The notes: a model not told the origin generated them from the letters alone. Positions 1 to 12,157 are shown, numbered from the stretch's first letter. The stretch is 64,000 nt of DNA from Paramecium tetraurelia (GCF_000165425.1 NW_001798992.1:38902-102901); one strand, 5' to 3'. Translations and numbers: made by a program.

Positions 1-1
1 T

Positions 2-1807
2 GTATGCGGAAACCAGTAAATATCATTTTATACAAAAGAGAAGAGAAAGAAGGTGTAAACAATAAATACTTACATGCAAAATAAAAAGATTAGCTATTAA
101 TTATAATTTAAGATACGAGAATATTTGAATTACTATTGGTCCTGTAATTAACAAGAAGAAACTTAGGAAGAGAAGCAAATTATTAATTAATTATCGGAAA
201 ACCTCAGAGAAAACTTATAATTTGAAGCAAATTCTATGATTTTAAATAATTGTCCTTTATTCAAGAATTATTTTAGTGAATAATTAAAGAAAAAGTTAGT
301 GAAAAAGATCAAATCGATTGTTGTATAACCAGAAAACATAATAGATTTCAATCATTTTTTTCCAGAATAGAAGCTGAATTAATGTATATGTTTCGTTGAA
401 GAAGGGGAAATTCAAATTTTTATTGAGAATGAGATGTTATAAAACCATGTTTCATATAATTCAATTTCGATTGTGAATACTGTTTCTAAAGGCAGCAGTC
501 TTGGATTAATGTCATTCATAACTGGAGTTAAAGCAAGAGAAAGATTTAAGAGTTTAGGATTTTCAAAACTATTATTATTATCAAGAGATGACTTTTTGAA
601 AATTATTCCTGAGTTTCCTGAAGATTATGAGATCTTTAGAGAAATGCATGATGATTTAATTTTAAATGAAGATTCTCAGTTTCTTAAATTAGCTTGTTTC
701 TCCTGTAATAGCATTGCTCATAAAGTAATTGATTGTCCTTTAGTTCATTTTATTCCTGACAAAGAGTTTATTATAAAAAAGCATTAATTTTCTAGGTTTT
801 AAAAAAGGAATGAATCAATGAAATTGAAATTTCGGAGAAATCAAAAAAGATAGCATGGATATTTTTCAGTGAATCATGATTTAGATCTGATTTAAGAAAC
901 AGCAAAATTGTTTTAAGCTGATAATTATAAATAATGTTTATTTTATGAGGAGATTGATGATGATTCTGAAAAAGATAAGCCAAAGTTGCATACTCCTTAA
1001 TTTATAAGATCAATAAATTATACATTGGCAGATTCTATAAAGCAAGAATTTCAATTAGAGTCATCTCCTAAGTAATTACCTTTCTAATAACCTTAATAAT
1101 CAAGAAGGAGTATTATATAAAACATGATATCAAAAAAATCACTATCTCTACTGGTTGATGATTTCACTCTACAACCTTTTAAAGGGATTAAAAAGTTCAA
1201 AAGAGTAGTTGAGGTTGTCAAAAGTTTAAACAAAATTGTAAATAAGAAGAGCTGTAAAGCCCAAACAAAGAATATTTTAGCTTCTTTAAATAGTGAGAAC
1301 TACAGAGATTTAGAATAAATATCCTTATTGAGTGGTATTATAAGACGATTAAAATACATTTAAAACCATAATATTGAATGCGTTGATAAGGATTATTAGG
1401 AGATGGAATTTTTGAGGATGAAATTGCAAGTTTTGTTATCACTCCAAAAAGGATTAGAAGATACCAAAGAGAAGTTTGAAACTGTTAGACAATTTAAATT
1501 TTATTGTGTCCATAATAATGTGGATCAAATATTAACTGTTTAGAATGAATTTTATAAAGTGAAATTATAACAATTAGATCTACCAAAAATATTCTAGTCT
1601 TTTGTGAGGTATTTGATGTATCCTTATTCTTTTATCCATAAATATAAATTGAAAGCTGATAGTTTTGATGTAAAAGAAATAAAAAAAGAAGTGATAACCA
1701 AAAAGGAGTAAAATGCAAAATTTTCTAAACTTTTAACTTTGCATAAATAAAGTAAAAAGTTGAGAAATAAATTGCATATAAAAAAAACATAAATTTAGCC
1801 ACTTTGA
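2..1807 (+). CDS. Cyclic-nucleotide-binding-domain cation channel, C-terminal part (5' end outside window)
   Basis: The frame is open from base 2 to the TGA at 1805-1807 with many TAA/TAG read as Gln, giving about 600 residues. The first ~65 residues resemble the C-linker of EAG/HCN/CNG-type channels (aromatic pattern 'REYLNYYW'). A cyclic-nucleotide-binding beta-roll follows ('FVEEGEIQIF', then 'KGSSLGLMSF', about residues 130-215). Next is a Cys/His segment ('CFSCNSIAHKVIDCP') of a kind I associate with ciliate channels, then a basic, Gln-rich tail. The S1-S6 pore region must lie left of the window. It should be a plasma- or ciliary-membrane cation (probably K+) channel. The Arg that contacts the cyclic-nucleotide phosphate is not obvious in 'KGSSLGLMSF', so ligand gating is uncertain. 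No intron is needed in this part. Confidence 0.8.
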
Positions 1808-2896
1808 AAAAAATTATATTATATCCATTTTTGTTATTCAAAAATTCTTTAAATAACTTAATTCAATAATTCTGAATATTACTTCAAATATTAAAACTAA
1901 ATACTTAATCTTATATAATATGTATAATTAATCACAATTGCCTAGTTTGGGATTGAATTTTTATTCATCTCGAGTTTAAACCTTATTATTATTGAGCTTA
2001 GTATTTTTACTTAGTAAACTAGATTTCATTTCAGCCAACATCCAACTTTTTAGCTTCATTTTAGAATTTAAATTTGAAAGTGGATAATAGGAAATTCATT
2101 GTTTAAAGATTTTGTCAGAAGAATTCTGCATCTTTTTTAACCTTTTTCAAATAGTAATTAAGATAGGCTTAGAGAACAAATATGCATTTCTAATATAATA
2201 AATCCAACTTATGTTTGAATTAAAAGTCATTTACTTTATTATAGTATAGCTTGTATTTCATCATAATAAACAACGATTTCATTTGGGAAATAGAAGACAA
2301 TTGAAAACCGTCTACGCAAGTGTTAAATAAAACAATTCTTAATTTATTTTTTAAATGATGTTTTCTTAATTCCAGAAATTAAGCATCTCAAATGAAGTTT
2401 GATTGTTGAAATCTTTGTCATTCAACCCAATTCCAAAATTTTTATTTGACATACAAATCTTGTTGGGAAAAAAAAACAGATATAATTAATCTAAGAAGTA
2501 TCTAAGTCTGGCAATATATATAATATAATTATTTATTAAGATTGATATGATTATCAATTTATCTTAAGTACACAAACCATATTATTCTTGATGGTATTTC
2601 CTTAATTATTTTCTCATTTTACTATTAGAATCTCTAATTGCAATTAATTAGAGAGATTTTATGAAATCCGTTTGAATATTAATCATAAGTTATCAATATT
2701 TAGAAAGGAATAAAATTGGATTTTTATTGAATTCAATTTTAATTTATTCATATATCTCTTAGAAATGTTAATGCTTTTGTTGACTAATTCAGCCTCATGA
2801 ATGAATTGAAAAATATTTTTATTAACAAAGACATTCTGTAATGAGTTAGTAGAATTGAAAGAATAATCATAATGATATTTAATTTAATTAACGATC
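1808..2896. other. Gene-poor AT-rich stretch, possible minus-strand coding relic at about 2030-2300
   Basis: No intact gene is seen in these 1.09 kb. On the minus strand around 2300 to 2030 one frame gives a protein-like Lys/Leu/Tyr-rich stretch of about 75 residues interrupted by TGA codons. This may be the remains of a gene or chance. The 3' end holds the short promoter of the kinase gene starting at 2897. Confidence 0.4.
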
Positions 2897-4782
2897 ATGA
2901 AGGCTCAAATTCAACAGCTATCTTAGCTCCAACCAGATAAAAGGATTCTCAATTATACTTTCAGTTAATAAGCTGTAATCGGACGAGGGTCTTATGGGAT
3001 TGTATATGTCGGAATGAATATTGATACAAAGTATGTTGAAATTTAAATTTAAGTTAAGTTGTTGCTATTAAAGTTGTACCTTTGTAATGTGATCAGCAAT
3101 CCCTTAGGAAAGAAATTGATATAATGAAAGATTTGGATTGCCCAAATATTGTTAAATTATTAGATGTTGTCTAAACACCAAATAATTGTTACATAGTTAG
3201 CGAATTGTGCACATGCGGTGATTTGAGAGAATACATGAAAAGATATGGTTGTCTAACAGAATAATAAGCTTTACCAATTTTAACACAGATTTTAAAAGGG
3301 ATTTTATAATCATTCAAAAGAGGGATCATTCATCGAGATTTGAAACCTGCCAATATTTTGATTACTTCTGAAAATATATTTAAGATAGCTGATTTTGGAT
3401 TTGCGAAACGATTTTAACACTTAGAGGGAGATCTTATGAATTCATTGGCAGGAACTCCTTTATATATGTCACCGTAAGTGTTGTTAAGGAAATAATACAC
3501 ATCCAAATGTGATGTATGGAGTATAGGCCTTATTTATTATGAATTGATAGAAGGTAAAACTCCATGGAATGTTGCGGATATTCTTGATTTAATAAATAAA
3601 TAGAGAAATACCAATATCAAATTTAGTAAATTAAAATGTTTATAAATTCTAGGCAAAAAGATATCACCAATGTCATAATAATTCATATTGGGATGTTTGT
3701 AATATGAAGAATAAAAGCGGTTAGGATGGGAATAAGTGTTTACCCACTCTTTGTTTGACAATAAATTCTTGATGAAAGAGTAAGATTAAAAATCTCAGCA
3801 TTCGACTTCATAAATTAAAAATGAATCTGATTCAATGTTGAATGCAAAATTAGTTACAGTCAATTCTCCTCCATAAACTAAACATCCTCTATAAATATAC
3901 AATAAGTAGAAAGCCAGTTAAAAGGAATTATTATCAAAAGTAGAATCGCCTAAATAAGAAATTCGATAATTGTTTAATCATAGCAAAACAGTTATGCTTC
4001 CTGAAACATAAAAGAAAGATCGAACAATTAGTATTGGAAATTAACCATAAAGTACTAGAAATAGTGGGAACAAGATGTTTACTGAAAATTAAAATGGATT
4101 TTTTAGATAAAAAAGTGATAATGATGAATAGTCAAATAATAAACAAATCATTCAAAATTAGATAGAATATTTGTAATTACTGAAACAAATTAGAAACTAA
4201 TTATTAGACTATTCGTAAGTCACGATTCAATAAACTAATGTATATAAGTTACAATTCATCATCTTGAAGAATATAATGATTATTACAACCTAGTTGAAAA
4301 GTTGTTTAATTGATGGAAATGTAAATAAATTCGAGTTGAAGAATTTCGACATCTTTAAACAGAGAGATACGTTTAAGAATATAGAAAAACAAATTCTAGA
4401 ATTACATTTCGATGGTTTCAATAACTTTTAAGAATGCTAATTATTGTTAAATGAAAACTATACTCTTATAATGAATGATCTGGAATTTATGGATATTTTT
4501 AATAATAATTTTGAATATTCAGTATAGTTTTGTAATTTGGCTAAGCATTTAAGTCTATCATTTATTAAAGGTAATAAATTCAACTAAAATTTAGAATATT
4601 TATATTAGATTCTTTTAGGATATGAAAATCCTAAGATTTAACTATTTACATTTCTATTGTGCAATTACGCAAAGTTCGTTGGCTAATACACTTAAAATGT
4701 AGAACAACTCTTACACACTAGCAAAACCTAATTGAGTAGGAACGAATGCATAAATTATATTGAAAAGATATTATTTAATTGA
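2897..4782 (+). CDS. ULK/ATG1-like Ser/Thr protein kinase
   Basis: A 620-aa protein after removal of one 23-nt intron (3031-3053). The kinase domain is N-terminal, about residues 25-285: glycine loop '[11 protein letters not shown]', 'VAIKVVPL' (Lys of VAIK), '[10 protein letters not shown]' catalytic loop, 'DFG', then 'GTPLYMSPQ'. The DFG is followed by Phe-Ala ('DFGFAKRF'), as in ULK kinases. A Gln-rich linker and a ~250-residue helical C-terminal region follow, which fits the ULK layout. The last letter of the APE motif is Gln, encoded by TAA (SPQ). The catalytic residues are present, so an active cytosolic kinase is expected. ULK kinases act in autophagy initiation or, in some branches, hedgehog or ciliary functions; which applies here cannot be told. 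ATG 2897 is the first Met in frame. Confidence 0.85.
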
Positions 4783-5184
4783 CTACTTATATATATATAT
4801 CAAAAGATTAAATAGTTATTAAAATGATTCTTAATCTATTATTTTTAAGATAAATTTGAAATATTCTAAATTTAAATATACGTTTTATGGATATTGAATT
4901 GCCTTGTAAATTAATAGATTTTTCCCTAATACAAATGGTCTCTGTATATTAATTAACTAAATTACTAATTTGATCGGATGATATTGTAAGATATTAATCA
5001 TTCAATTAATATTGCCTTTTATAAATAGAATCAACATAATGAGTAAGATCAAATGAAATTAGAAAGTTGAACTTAATTCATAGTACTGAATGAATTTATT
5101 GGTCTATAATGTTATTAGATTATTTAGATGTAGACAATTAGTCTTAATAATAAGTTTATAATATAATAAATAATAAATAATCAC
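4783..5184. other. Intergenic spacer
   Basis: About 400 AT-rich bases with no coding signal that I can support; it presumably holds the kinase 3' end and the promoter of the P4-ATPase-like gene. Confidence 0.6.
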
Positions 5185-8100
5185 ATGACAGAAGAAGATG
5201 ACAGTATGTACTTTCTTAATTAGATATCATTGCCTTTGAGGAAGATGATGACAATTCGCCCGCCCAAAGCTCAGCCAAAAATATCTACCAGATTTAAACA
5301 TAAACAAGTGAGATAACAAGAGATAAGCAATGAACAAGCTTAAGAGGCGAGTGAAGACGGTCCTGTTATCAATTTTACCAAGCTTTTCAAAACTAGTAAA
5401 GAAGCAGGAACTGCACAGGGCTTAAAAGTGGATCCAACTTATGTGGCTCCGATGGCAAAATCACTCTTTCTAAATCCTGATGATAAACAAGAAGAGGATG
5501 ATGACCCTGGAGTCTTGAAATTAGAAGATCCTGAAGATTAGCCATTACCTCCAGAGGAAGGGGATGTTTTCATTAAGTCAAAATCAAATCGTTCTTAGAG
5601 GAGCACTCCTAAGAAAGATGAAAGTATTTTGGATGTCATTTAAAAATACGATGGAAAAAATATTGAGAACAGCTTAGAATTTTCAGTGCATCCAATAGGA
5701 AAAGGAACTACAGAATAATTCCCAGCCAGTTAAGAAAATAGAGATGAATTGGTTGACACTATCTTCAGTTAACAATTGAAGATCGGCATTCAATCAACTG
5801 ATCCTAAAACAGACTTTTATGGAATTTCATTGCTGACCTAAAATGGTAGTTTGTTTTAGAATGCTCTTAAAATGTCATTAAAACGTGCTTTCATGACTCC
5901 AATTCTACCATTTATTATAATTATTACCATTCTGGATTATACAATGACGTCAGTTAATGTAATTATCTATCATTATTTATCAAGCAATTTTAATTCTTTA
6001 TTATATACATCTTGATACTTTCAACATTGCCCACATTTTTATGGTACAGGGTCTACAGATAGGAACTAGAATTGGAATTCAAATTTGATAGACAATTAGT
6101 AAATGTTTTTGATTTCGCATAAAAAAGATTTAGTAGTAGGACTATTATTAGACTATTTCCTGGGTGCATAGTGTAACTAAAGAAGGGGGAAAGAGTACCT
6201 GCACCTATGATTATTCTGAGTGCTGAAAGTTAGGAACATGCTTAAGTTAATTTTGGAGATGATGTAAAAACATATAAGGTAGCTGCTCCGAAATTATAAG
6301 AACCTGATTTAACATATATTGATGGTCAATTGGAATTCAACCAATTACCTATATTTTCAGAAAATACTAAGGCTAGATTGAGATTGGATTTGGTGGAGCC
6401 AATAGATGTGCAATTGAATCAGGAACATTTAGTAGAAGAAAATGGAATAGTTGAATCAAACTAATTGATAGGTGTATTACTTCATTCATCTACTCGTCAA
6501 AAGTATTTGAGAGAAGCTTTATCATTCAATTTACCATTATATTTAAATCCTCTGAATTCAGAGTTTTTCAGTATCGGAATTGCTATAGTACTCTCAATAA
6601 CATTTTCAATAGCTGGATCGATTTGGAGTAGCAATAATAAAGACAAGCATTTATACATAAGAGAATAGAGCAATTATAATTTTATATCCTTATTAATTGA
6701 TAGATTGATAATCTTTAGTAACATAGTTCCAATTTTCGTTGAGGTTTTTAGACCAATATTTTTATGGTTGGCCAGAAAGAAAGTGAATGGTGATATTGGA
6801 ATGGATCCTTAGAGATCAGGATTATTAACTAAATTGAACAGCTATATAGCTTTGGATAATATAGCAAATACAAAGTTTATCAATTATGGTTAAGTATTAA
6901 ATGAACCAAGATTAAGAGTGGGAAAGGCTACTTTATTAGGAGGACCATAAGGAGAGAAAAAAGATATCGAGAAGAATAATGATGATGTTAAATTACAAGG
7001 ATATGAACCTAAACCTAATAAGGAGATTATGGATGATTAGATTTAAGTAAATTAATCAACTGCCTTTGAGTAAATTGATTTAGAATATGATGCTCAATGT
7101 GATGATAAGGAGCGCAGTACATTTGTATTTGAAAGAGCATTATTAACACTACCATATAAGACTTTAAGTTCTTCTTAATTGGCTATTTAAAAATATTGTT
7201 AATTAGGTGAGTGTGTACAATTCTCATATGATGATAATCAAAGAAGTGTCTTACTACCAAAGGAAGTGTTGAGAACATATACAGTGAAATTGGTTGTTAA
7301 TACTGAACAATGGGATGCATATTTATATGAGATGCCATTGTTGGAGGAGAAGGATTTAGAATCAGATGATGAAGAAGCATCAGATTTACAATAATTGTAG
7401 GATAGAATTAAGAAGGATAGAGAATTGTTTGAGAAAATGAATAGCAAAAGATATATTTGGGTTTTGTAGGCTGATATCGAAAGTACTTTATGTAAGGAGC
7501 ATCCTCAATTATCATAATTTATGTAAGGAAAAGCCATTTTTGAATATACATTCTAAGAATAAGAATACTAGAGATTGTACAAATAATTAGGATCATCTGC
7601 TTTTAAGAGGAAATACATTCAATTGCCTCCATTTGCAGAAGAGCAATTGATGACATAAATTAAACCATGTGGAGTATTCCAATTCTAGACTGTTGCTCAT
7701 CATAATTTCCATTTGTTATTAGATTTGAATCTGGCTATCATTAGACAGTGGTTTTTCATTAGGGATGTAGAAAGAGATCAAACTCTACAATATTTGAAAT
7801 AATATATGGAATGTGTTGAATTCACAAAGGATGATTTACATAATGAAATGAATAGTGTTAAGAGTCAAGCTGTCCCATTATTCAAATAATCAACAAGAGA
7901 ATTCAAAGTGTTTGATAATTTGTATAAGATTGATGATAAATTCATTACTTTGATAATCAATTAAGAAGTTTTAGATTAGGCATTATCAGATGGAGAAATG
8001 AGATCATAGTTTTATGAAGTCATTATGATTGCATCCTTTTGTGGTCTTCCATGATCTTACTAAAATTCAAATTGAATAACTTATCACATTCTAAAAAGAT

Positions 8101-9225
8101 TAGTCTAAAAACTAAGCCATTATATCAGTTGGTCTACATGATGAAGATTTATGTTTGTGCAAAGTCAATACTGTAAGAGCAAGTGTTCAATCCCAAACCG
8201 CTAAAAATCCCTCATTATTTTCTGCTATGAGTCATATAGAATTGGTTAATTTAGATGGATTGTCCAAACTAATCTTAACTCATGCTAGACAAACCCATGT
8301 TAGAACTGCTGGATTCTTGCTATTCATACTTTATAAGGGTTTCCTCATCACTATGTGCGAATTCTTCTTTTCATTTTTTAATGGATATTCAAGCACACAA
8401 CTATTCACAACCAGTTTCCACTTCATGTTTTAAACCTATTTCACGCCAATCTATGGATTTTTGATCTTTTCTTTCTATTCAGATGTAAATCATCGAGTCA
8501 TCCGAATGTTTGCTAGTGAATTCATCAAATGTCAAAGGGATTACTATTTCAATAGGAAGAAACTTTTCCTAATATTCTTTGACTCTGTTTATTAAGGATT
8601 CATAATATTTTATTTACCTGCAAATGTAATTTAACCATTATAATTTTTTAGATTCTATAATATGCTAACAATTAAGATGGTATCATAGAAGGATTTTATT
8701 ATATTTCCTTAGTTTCCTATTTGACTGTCCTTTTAACTACCCAAATGCAGCCAATTCTTTATTTAAGCACTCTTTCCAAAGAATAAATGTATATTAATCT
8801 TTCTAATTTAGAGTTGTAATTATGTTCAACATTACAATTTGCATATTGATATTATTCACTACATGCTCATCTGAATCTTGGAGTACAAGCATCCCATAAT
8901 ATACTCATCATTTAGAATCCATTTTAGATAGTGTAAAAAGTGTATTCATTGTTCATATTTCTAGTCTTGTATTTCTTTGACTCCAACTATCATTCTCTAA
9001 TAATTTGAGACTGTGTCTGATTCTTAATTGATTAGAATGATCCACTATTACGAAGAGAAGGAAGAAGTTGAAGAAGAACCAAAGCCAAAAGCCTAAGAAC
9101 AAAAACCATCCTAACCAATAGACACAAAATAATTGTAAACTAAAGGAATGGAATAATCAATGATGATAGAATAAACTAGTTAAGATCAAATCAATATGTC
9201 CCAGGACAATTTATTGTAGAAATGA
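5185..9225 (+). CDS. P4-ATPase-like (flippase-fold) protein lacking catalytic residues
   Basis: About 1,310 aa. Introns: 5959-5984, 8626-8651, 8789-8811 and 8933-8964. A ~200-residue acidic N-terminus precedes M1/M2. A degenerate actuator domain follows ('GERVPAPMIIL'; P4 enzymes usually have GE.IPADM.LL), then M3/M4. Where P4-ATPases carry D-K-T-G-T, this protein has 'FINYGQVLNE', so the phosphorylated Asp is replaced. The GDGxNDxxM hinge is reduced to 'GLHDEDLCL'. The M5-M6 block is well kept ('FFFSFFNGYSSTQLF' against FWYSFFNGFSGQ in flippases), with M7-M10 and an acidic Gln-rich tail after it. The frame shifts by +1 near 8037-8052 with no fitting GT...AG intron, so there is a base error or a real lesion there. 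It cannot hydrolyse ATP by the P-type cycle; a scaffold or regulatory role is inferred. Apicomplexan and ciliate guanylyl cyclases carry a similar degenerate domain, but no cyclase domain follows here. Confidence 0.8.
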
Positions 9226-9298
9226 TTATCAAACATATTATTATTGATTATTTAGTATGTCATAAGACCTTTTCAAAGATATCAATAATAATTATAAA

Positions 9299-10029
9299 AT
9301 GCTTTGTTTTAAAATCATTATTGTAGGTGATACTAGTATTAAATTATGGTCATATCGATTAGATGTTGGAAAAAGTTGTTTGCTATTGTAGTTTACAGAT
9401 CTTAGATTCAAAAATACTCATGATACCACAATTGGTATAGGGTTTGGCTCTCGGGAGATAAGAGTTATGGATCAAAATGTGAATCTACATATTTGGGACA
9501 CTGCTGGATAAGAATCATTTCGTTCTCTAACTCGGTCATTCTATAGGGGGTATGATGCAATAAATTTTAAGAGCAATTGGAGGCATTCTTGTCTTTGATG
9601 TTACAAGCAGATAATCATTTTAAGGATTGGTTTAATGGTATGAGAAAATATAAAGTTACGCTTGCGATGAGATTGAACTGATTATAGTAGGAAATAAAAC
9701 AGACCTTGAAGAATAGTATATATTGATTAAGTATGTAAGGCGTCAAGTGTCTTAAAAGGAGGGAATGCAGTTTGCAAAATAGTATAATTTTGAGTATTTC
9801 GAGACTTCTGCAAAGACTGGATTAAATGTGAATTAGGTATTTGAAAATTTGAGTTGTAAAATACTACAAAAGGTAAATTCTGGAGAGATTGATCCTTGCA
9901 AAGTAGATTTTGAAAATTTATAATTAGAATTATGGAATTCAATTAAGCAAAAAAGCGAAATTGGCAAAATAGGAATGCAAAATCCAAAATACTAAATAAG
10001 ATAAATAAAAAAACAATACTTGTTGCTGA
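9299..10029 (+). CDS. Rab2-like small GTPase
   Basis: A 210-aa protein from five exons; introns 9336-9362, 9550-9571, 9716-9739 and 9903-9927. Removing them gives a complete Rab: P-loop 'GDTNVGKSCLLLQFTD', switch I 'HDTTIGIGF', 'WDTAGQESFRSLTRSFYRG', 'GNKTDLEEQ', 'ETSAKTG', and a C-terminal Cys-Cys for geranylgeranylation. The 'LLLQFTD.RF' and 'ESFRS.TRS.YRG' strings are those of Rab2, Rab4 and Rab14, and Rab2 fits best. The double Cys only comes into frame after the 25-nt fourth intron, which supports that intron. Intron 9716-9739 is 24 nt with no in-frame TGA. Rab2 acts in ER-Golgi and late endosome/autophagosome traffic. The 3' end is 224 bases from the convergent voltage-sensor gene. Confidence 0.9.
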
Positions 10030-10253
10030 ATTATATATATAATATATTAAGTAAATCAATCTTGAGAATCCTTGGTTATTATGTTTACTACAAAATCCTT
10101 AAGAGAATATTGTATATTTAAATAAATAAATGAATTCTCATCTGAAATGCTTATTGAAAGTAGTAATTTAGTGTTGAAATTGTGACTCAATAGAGTACTT
10201 ACTATTTCTTAAGAATCAAAATATTATGTGTAATGAGTAAGAATAAGAATGAT

Positions 10254-10964
10254 TCATAATTGAATGAGATTTCTATCAACAGTAAAAGTAGTATTAAATC
10301 CTGATAGATAGGTAGGTGGAGTCTCATTGAAAATGTGAAATTCTTTTTATTCAAAACATATTATATAATAATCATAAATTTGTATCAGGTTATTGTTTTT
10401 CTATGCTATCTTCATTTTACTTGTCAACTTATTCAAACTTGATATCATCTATTTATTAGAGTTGTTTAACCTTATGTGATCTAGTTAATACTATTCTTAC
10501 TATTTAATTAAAAGAGCTAGTCTGACAATTTAGACTATGTATCGCAAAACCATAACAACTAATCCAATTACATCATCAATAATAGCAGCAAACTCACTTA
10601 AATATCATGATTAAAATGTACTTGGTGATCATGTAGAAAAAGAGAAGTAATATTAAAATAAGAATAAAAGAACCCAAATCTATGAGATTCCATTTGTCTT
10701 TAAAAAATTGCTTAATAAATAGAGAAATAAGTAATACCTTCCTTTCTGCTATTATACGTAAGGAGATATCGACGAGGATAGCCAAGGTTAGTATCACTTC
10801 TGCTTGTACAACAATTGATTGATGCAAACTATTGTAATTAAAATGATTAAGTACTTTCGGATCGGATCTGTCATAATCTAGTTGTATATATTTCATACAT
10901 AGATCAAAAGTATTATTGATAAGATAACTTAAAGTATTGAAAAGAGGATATAGAATTTACTCAT
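10254..10964 (-). CDS. Stand-alone voltage-sensor-domain protein (four TM, no pore)
   Basis: 203 aa when started at 10964; introns 10878-10898, 10829-10854, 10711-10737 and 10597-10621. S1 is 'YILFSILQVILSIILLIY'. S2 is 'VILTLAILVDISLRII', with the acidic and Arg pattern of S2. S3 contains 'KWNLIDLGSFILIL', the N/D signature of voltage sensors. S4 is 'LVVMVLRYIVQIVRLALLIK'. A Gln-rich, helix-prone tail of ~80 residues follows and then TGA; there is no S5, P-loop or S6. This is the layout of Hv1 proton channels and of TMEM266/VSP-type sensors. S4 has few positive residues and no clear RxxRxxR run, so proton conduction cannot be assumed. In-frame upstream ATGs at 11000 and 11033 crowd the divergent ATG at 11039; 10964 was preferred. 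Confidence 0.75.
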
Positions 10965-11038
10965 TCTAATAGTTGTGATAATATGTTTGCAATTTTGCAT
11001 CTAATAATTCGTTTATATTATTTTTAATATCATAAACA

Positions 11039-12157
11039 ATGCAGTCAGATTATTTTACAAGTAAGTCTACAAAAAACCATCATTCCACTCAATAACTAAG
11101 AGCTCCAAAGACAGCCCCATCAACTATGTATGCGGTTCCCTGTATGAACTGTGAAAATCTTATTCCTATTAATGAAATCGATGTTCATACTATGAAGTGT
11201 CTAAGTGTTTCAAAGAGTGTCACTGCAGTCCTTAAATCCAATAAATTATTGGATGAAATCAATTTTAAGATATCAAAATTGAGAGAATCCATTTAGCAAT
11301 TAAATCAAAAGGAATCTAAATAGGACAACATAAAATATCTGAACAGAGCGGATGAAATGTCTGAACAAATCCTCACAATTCAAAACACCAATTAAATTGA
11401 ACTTCGTAAACTGCAGGATCTAAATCAAGAATTGAAAACCATTACTGAATCTTACAGAGGTTCTCTTGCTATTGCTCTCTATCTTGAACGACTCCATTCT
11501 CTTGCCCTATAGAAATAGACATAATTAGAAAAAGAAGTGCGCACATCAAGAGTCGAAATCTAAACTCAGACCCAAAAAATTAATCTTATCAATTCTAATA
11601 GCAGTAATTACAATCCTTACAATAATTACAGTAGTGTTTCATCATTTCGATACCAATAATAACCTGAATATAGTAGAACTTCTCAGTTACCCCTTCCTTC
11701 TTAATTTCAGAGTCCCCCTTTTGGCAGACCTACTATAATTACAAAATTCTCAGGAAGTCAGGATAGGAACCAATTGAATGATATCAAAAGTGAAATTCTT
11801 ACAAAGATCTCCACATCGTAGTTTGATGAGAGTGAAGTAAATCAAAATGAAATTGATCCTAACAATTCTAACCAATACAATTAATAATAGAGAATCTTTT
11901 ATTCAAAATGTTTGGCTCAAAAAACCAAATTACCCAATACTCATCCTTCTCAAAAAATACCTTTGTGTATCTTACATAAAGAAATGCTTCAGAGAAAAAT
12001 TCCATCTGCTATGTGGGATAAATTTATTTTAGATGCTTTAAACAATCCACATCAATATCTTGATATGAATAAAGTATAAAATCCTTAGGGACTCAAAAAT
12101 CAACTGAGATCGATGACTCAGGAACACTAATTCAAACAAAGAATTCAAAATATCTGA
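11039..12157 (+). CDS. Hypothetical coiled-coil protein with a small Cys/His finger
   Basis: An intronless 372-aa frame. An N-terminal motif 'CMNCENLIPINEIDVHTMKC' (about residues 35-54; C-x2-C...H-x3-C) looks like a UBZ/C2HC-type zinc finger. A charged helical region with heptads follows (about residues 65-180), then a Ser/Asn/Tyr/Gln-rich low-complexity stretch, and a C-terminal section rich in Gln and basic residues. I do not recognise the family. The start is fixed by the ATG at 11039, only a few tens of bases from the divergent voltage-sensor gene, so the two probably share a promoter region. Confidence 0.7.

Noticed and set aside
1124-1318. A separate short gene starting at ATG 1124
   Set aside because: In code 6 it is simply part of the tail of the channel gene; the TAA/TAG codons around it are Gln.
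8282-8464. A second plus-strand ORF inside the P4-like gene
   Set aside because: It overlaps conserved flippase M5-M6 sequence in another frame and shows no coding character of its own.
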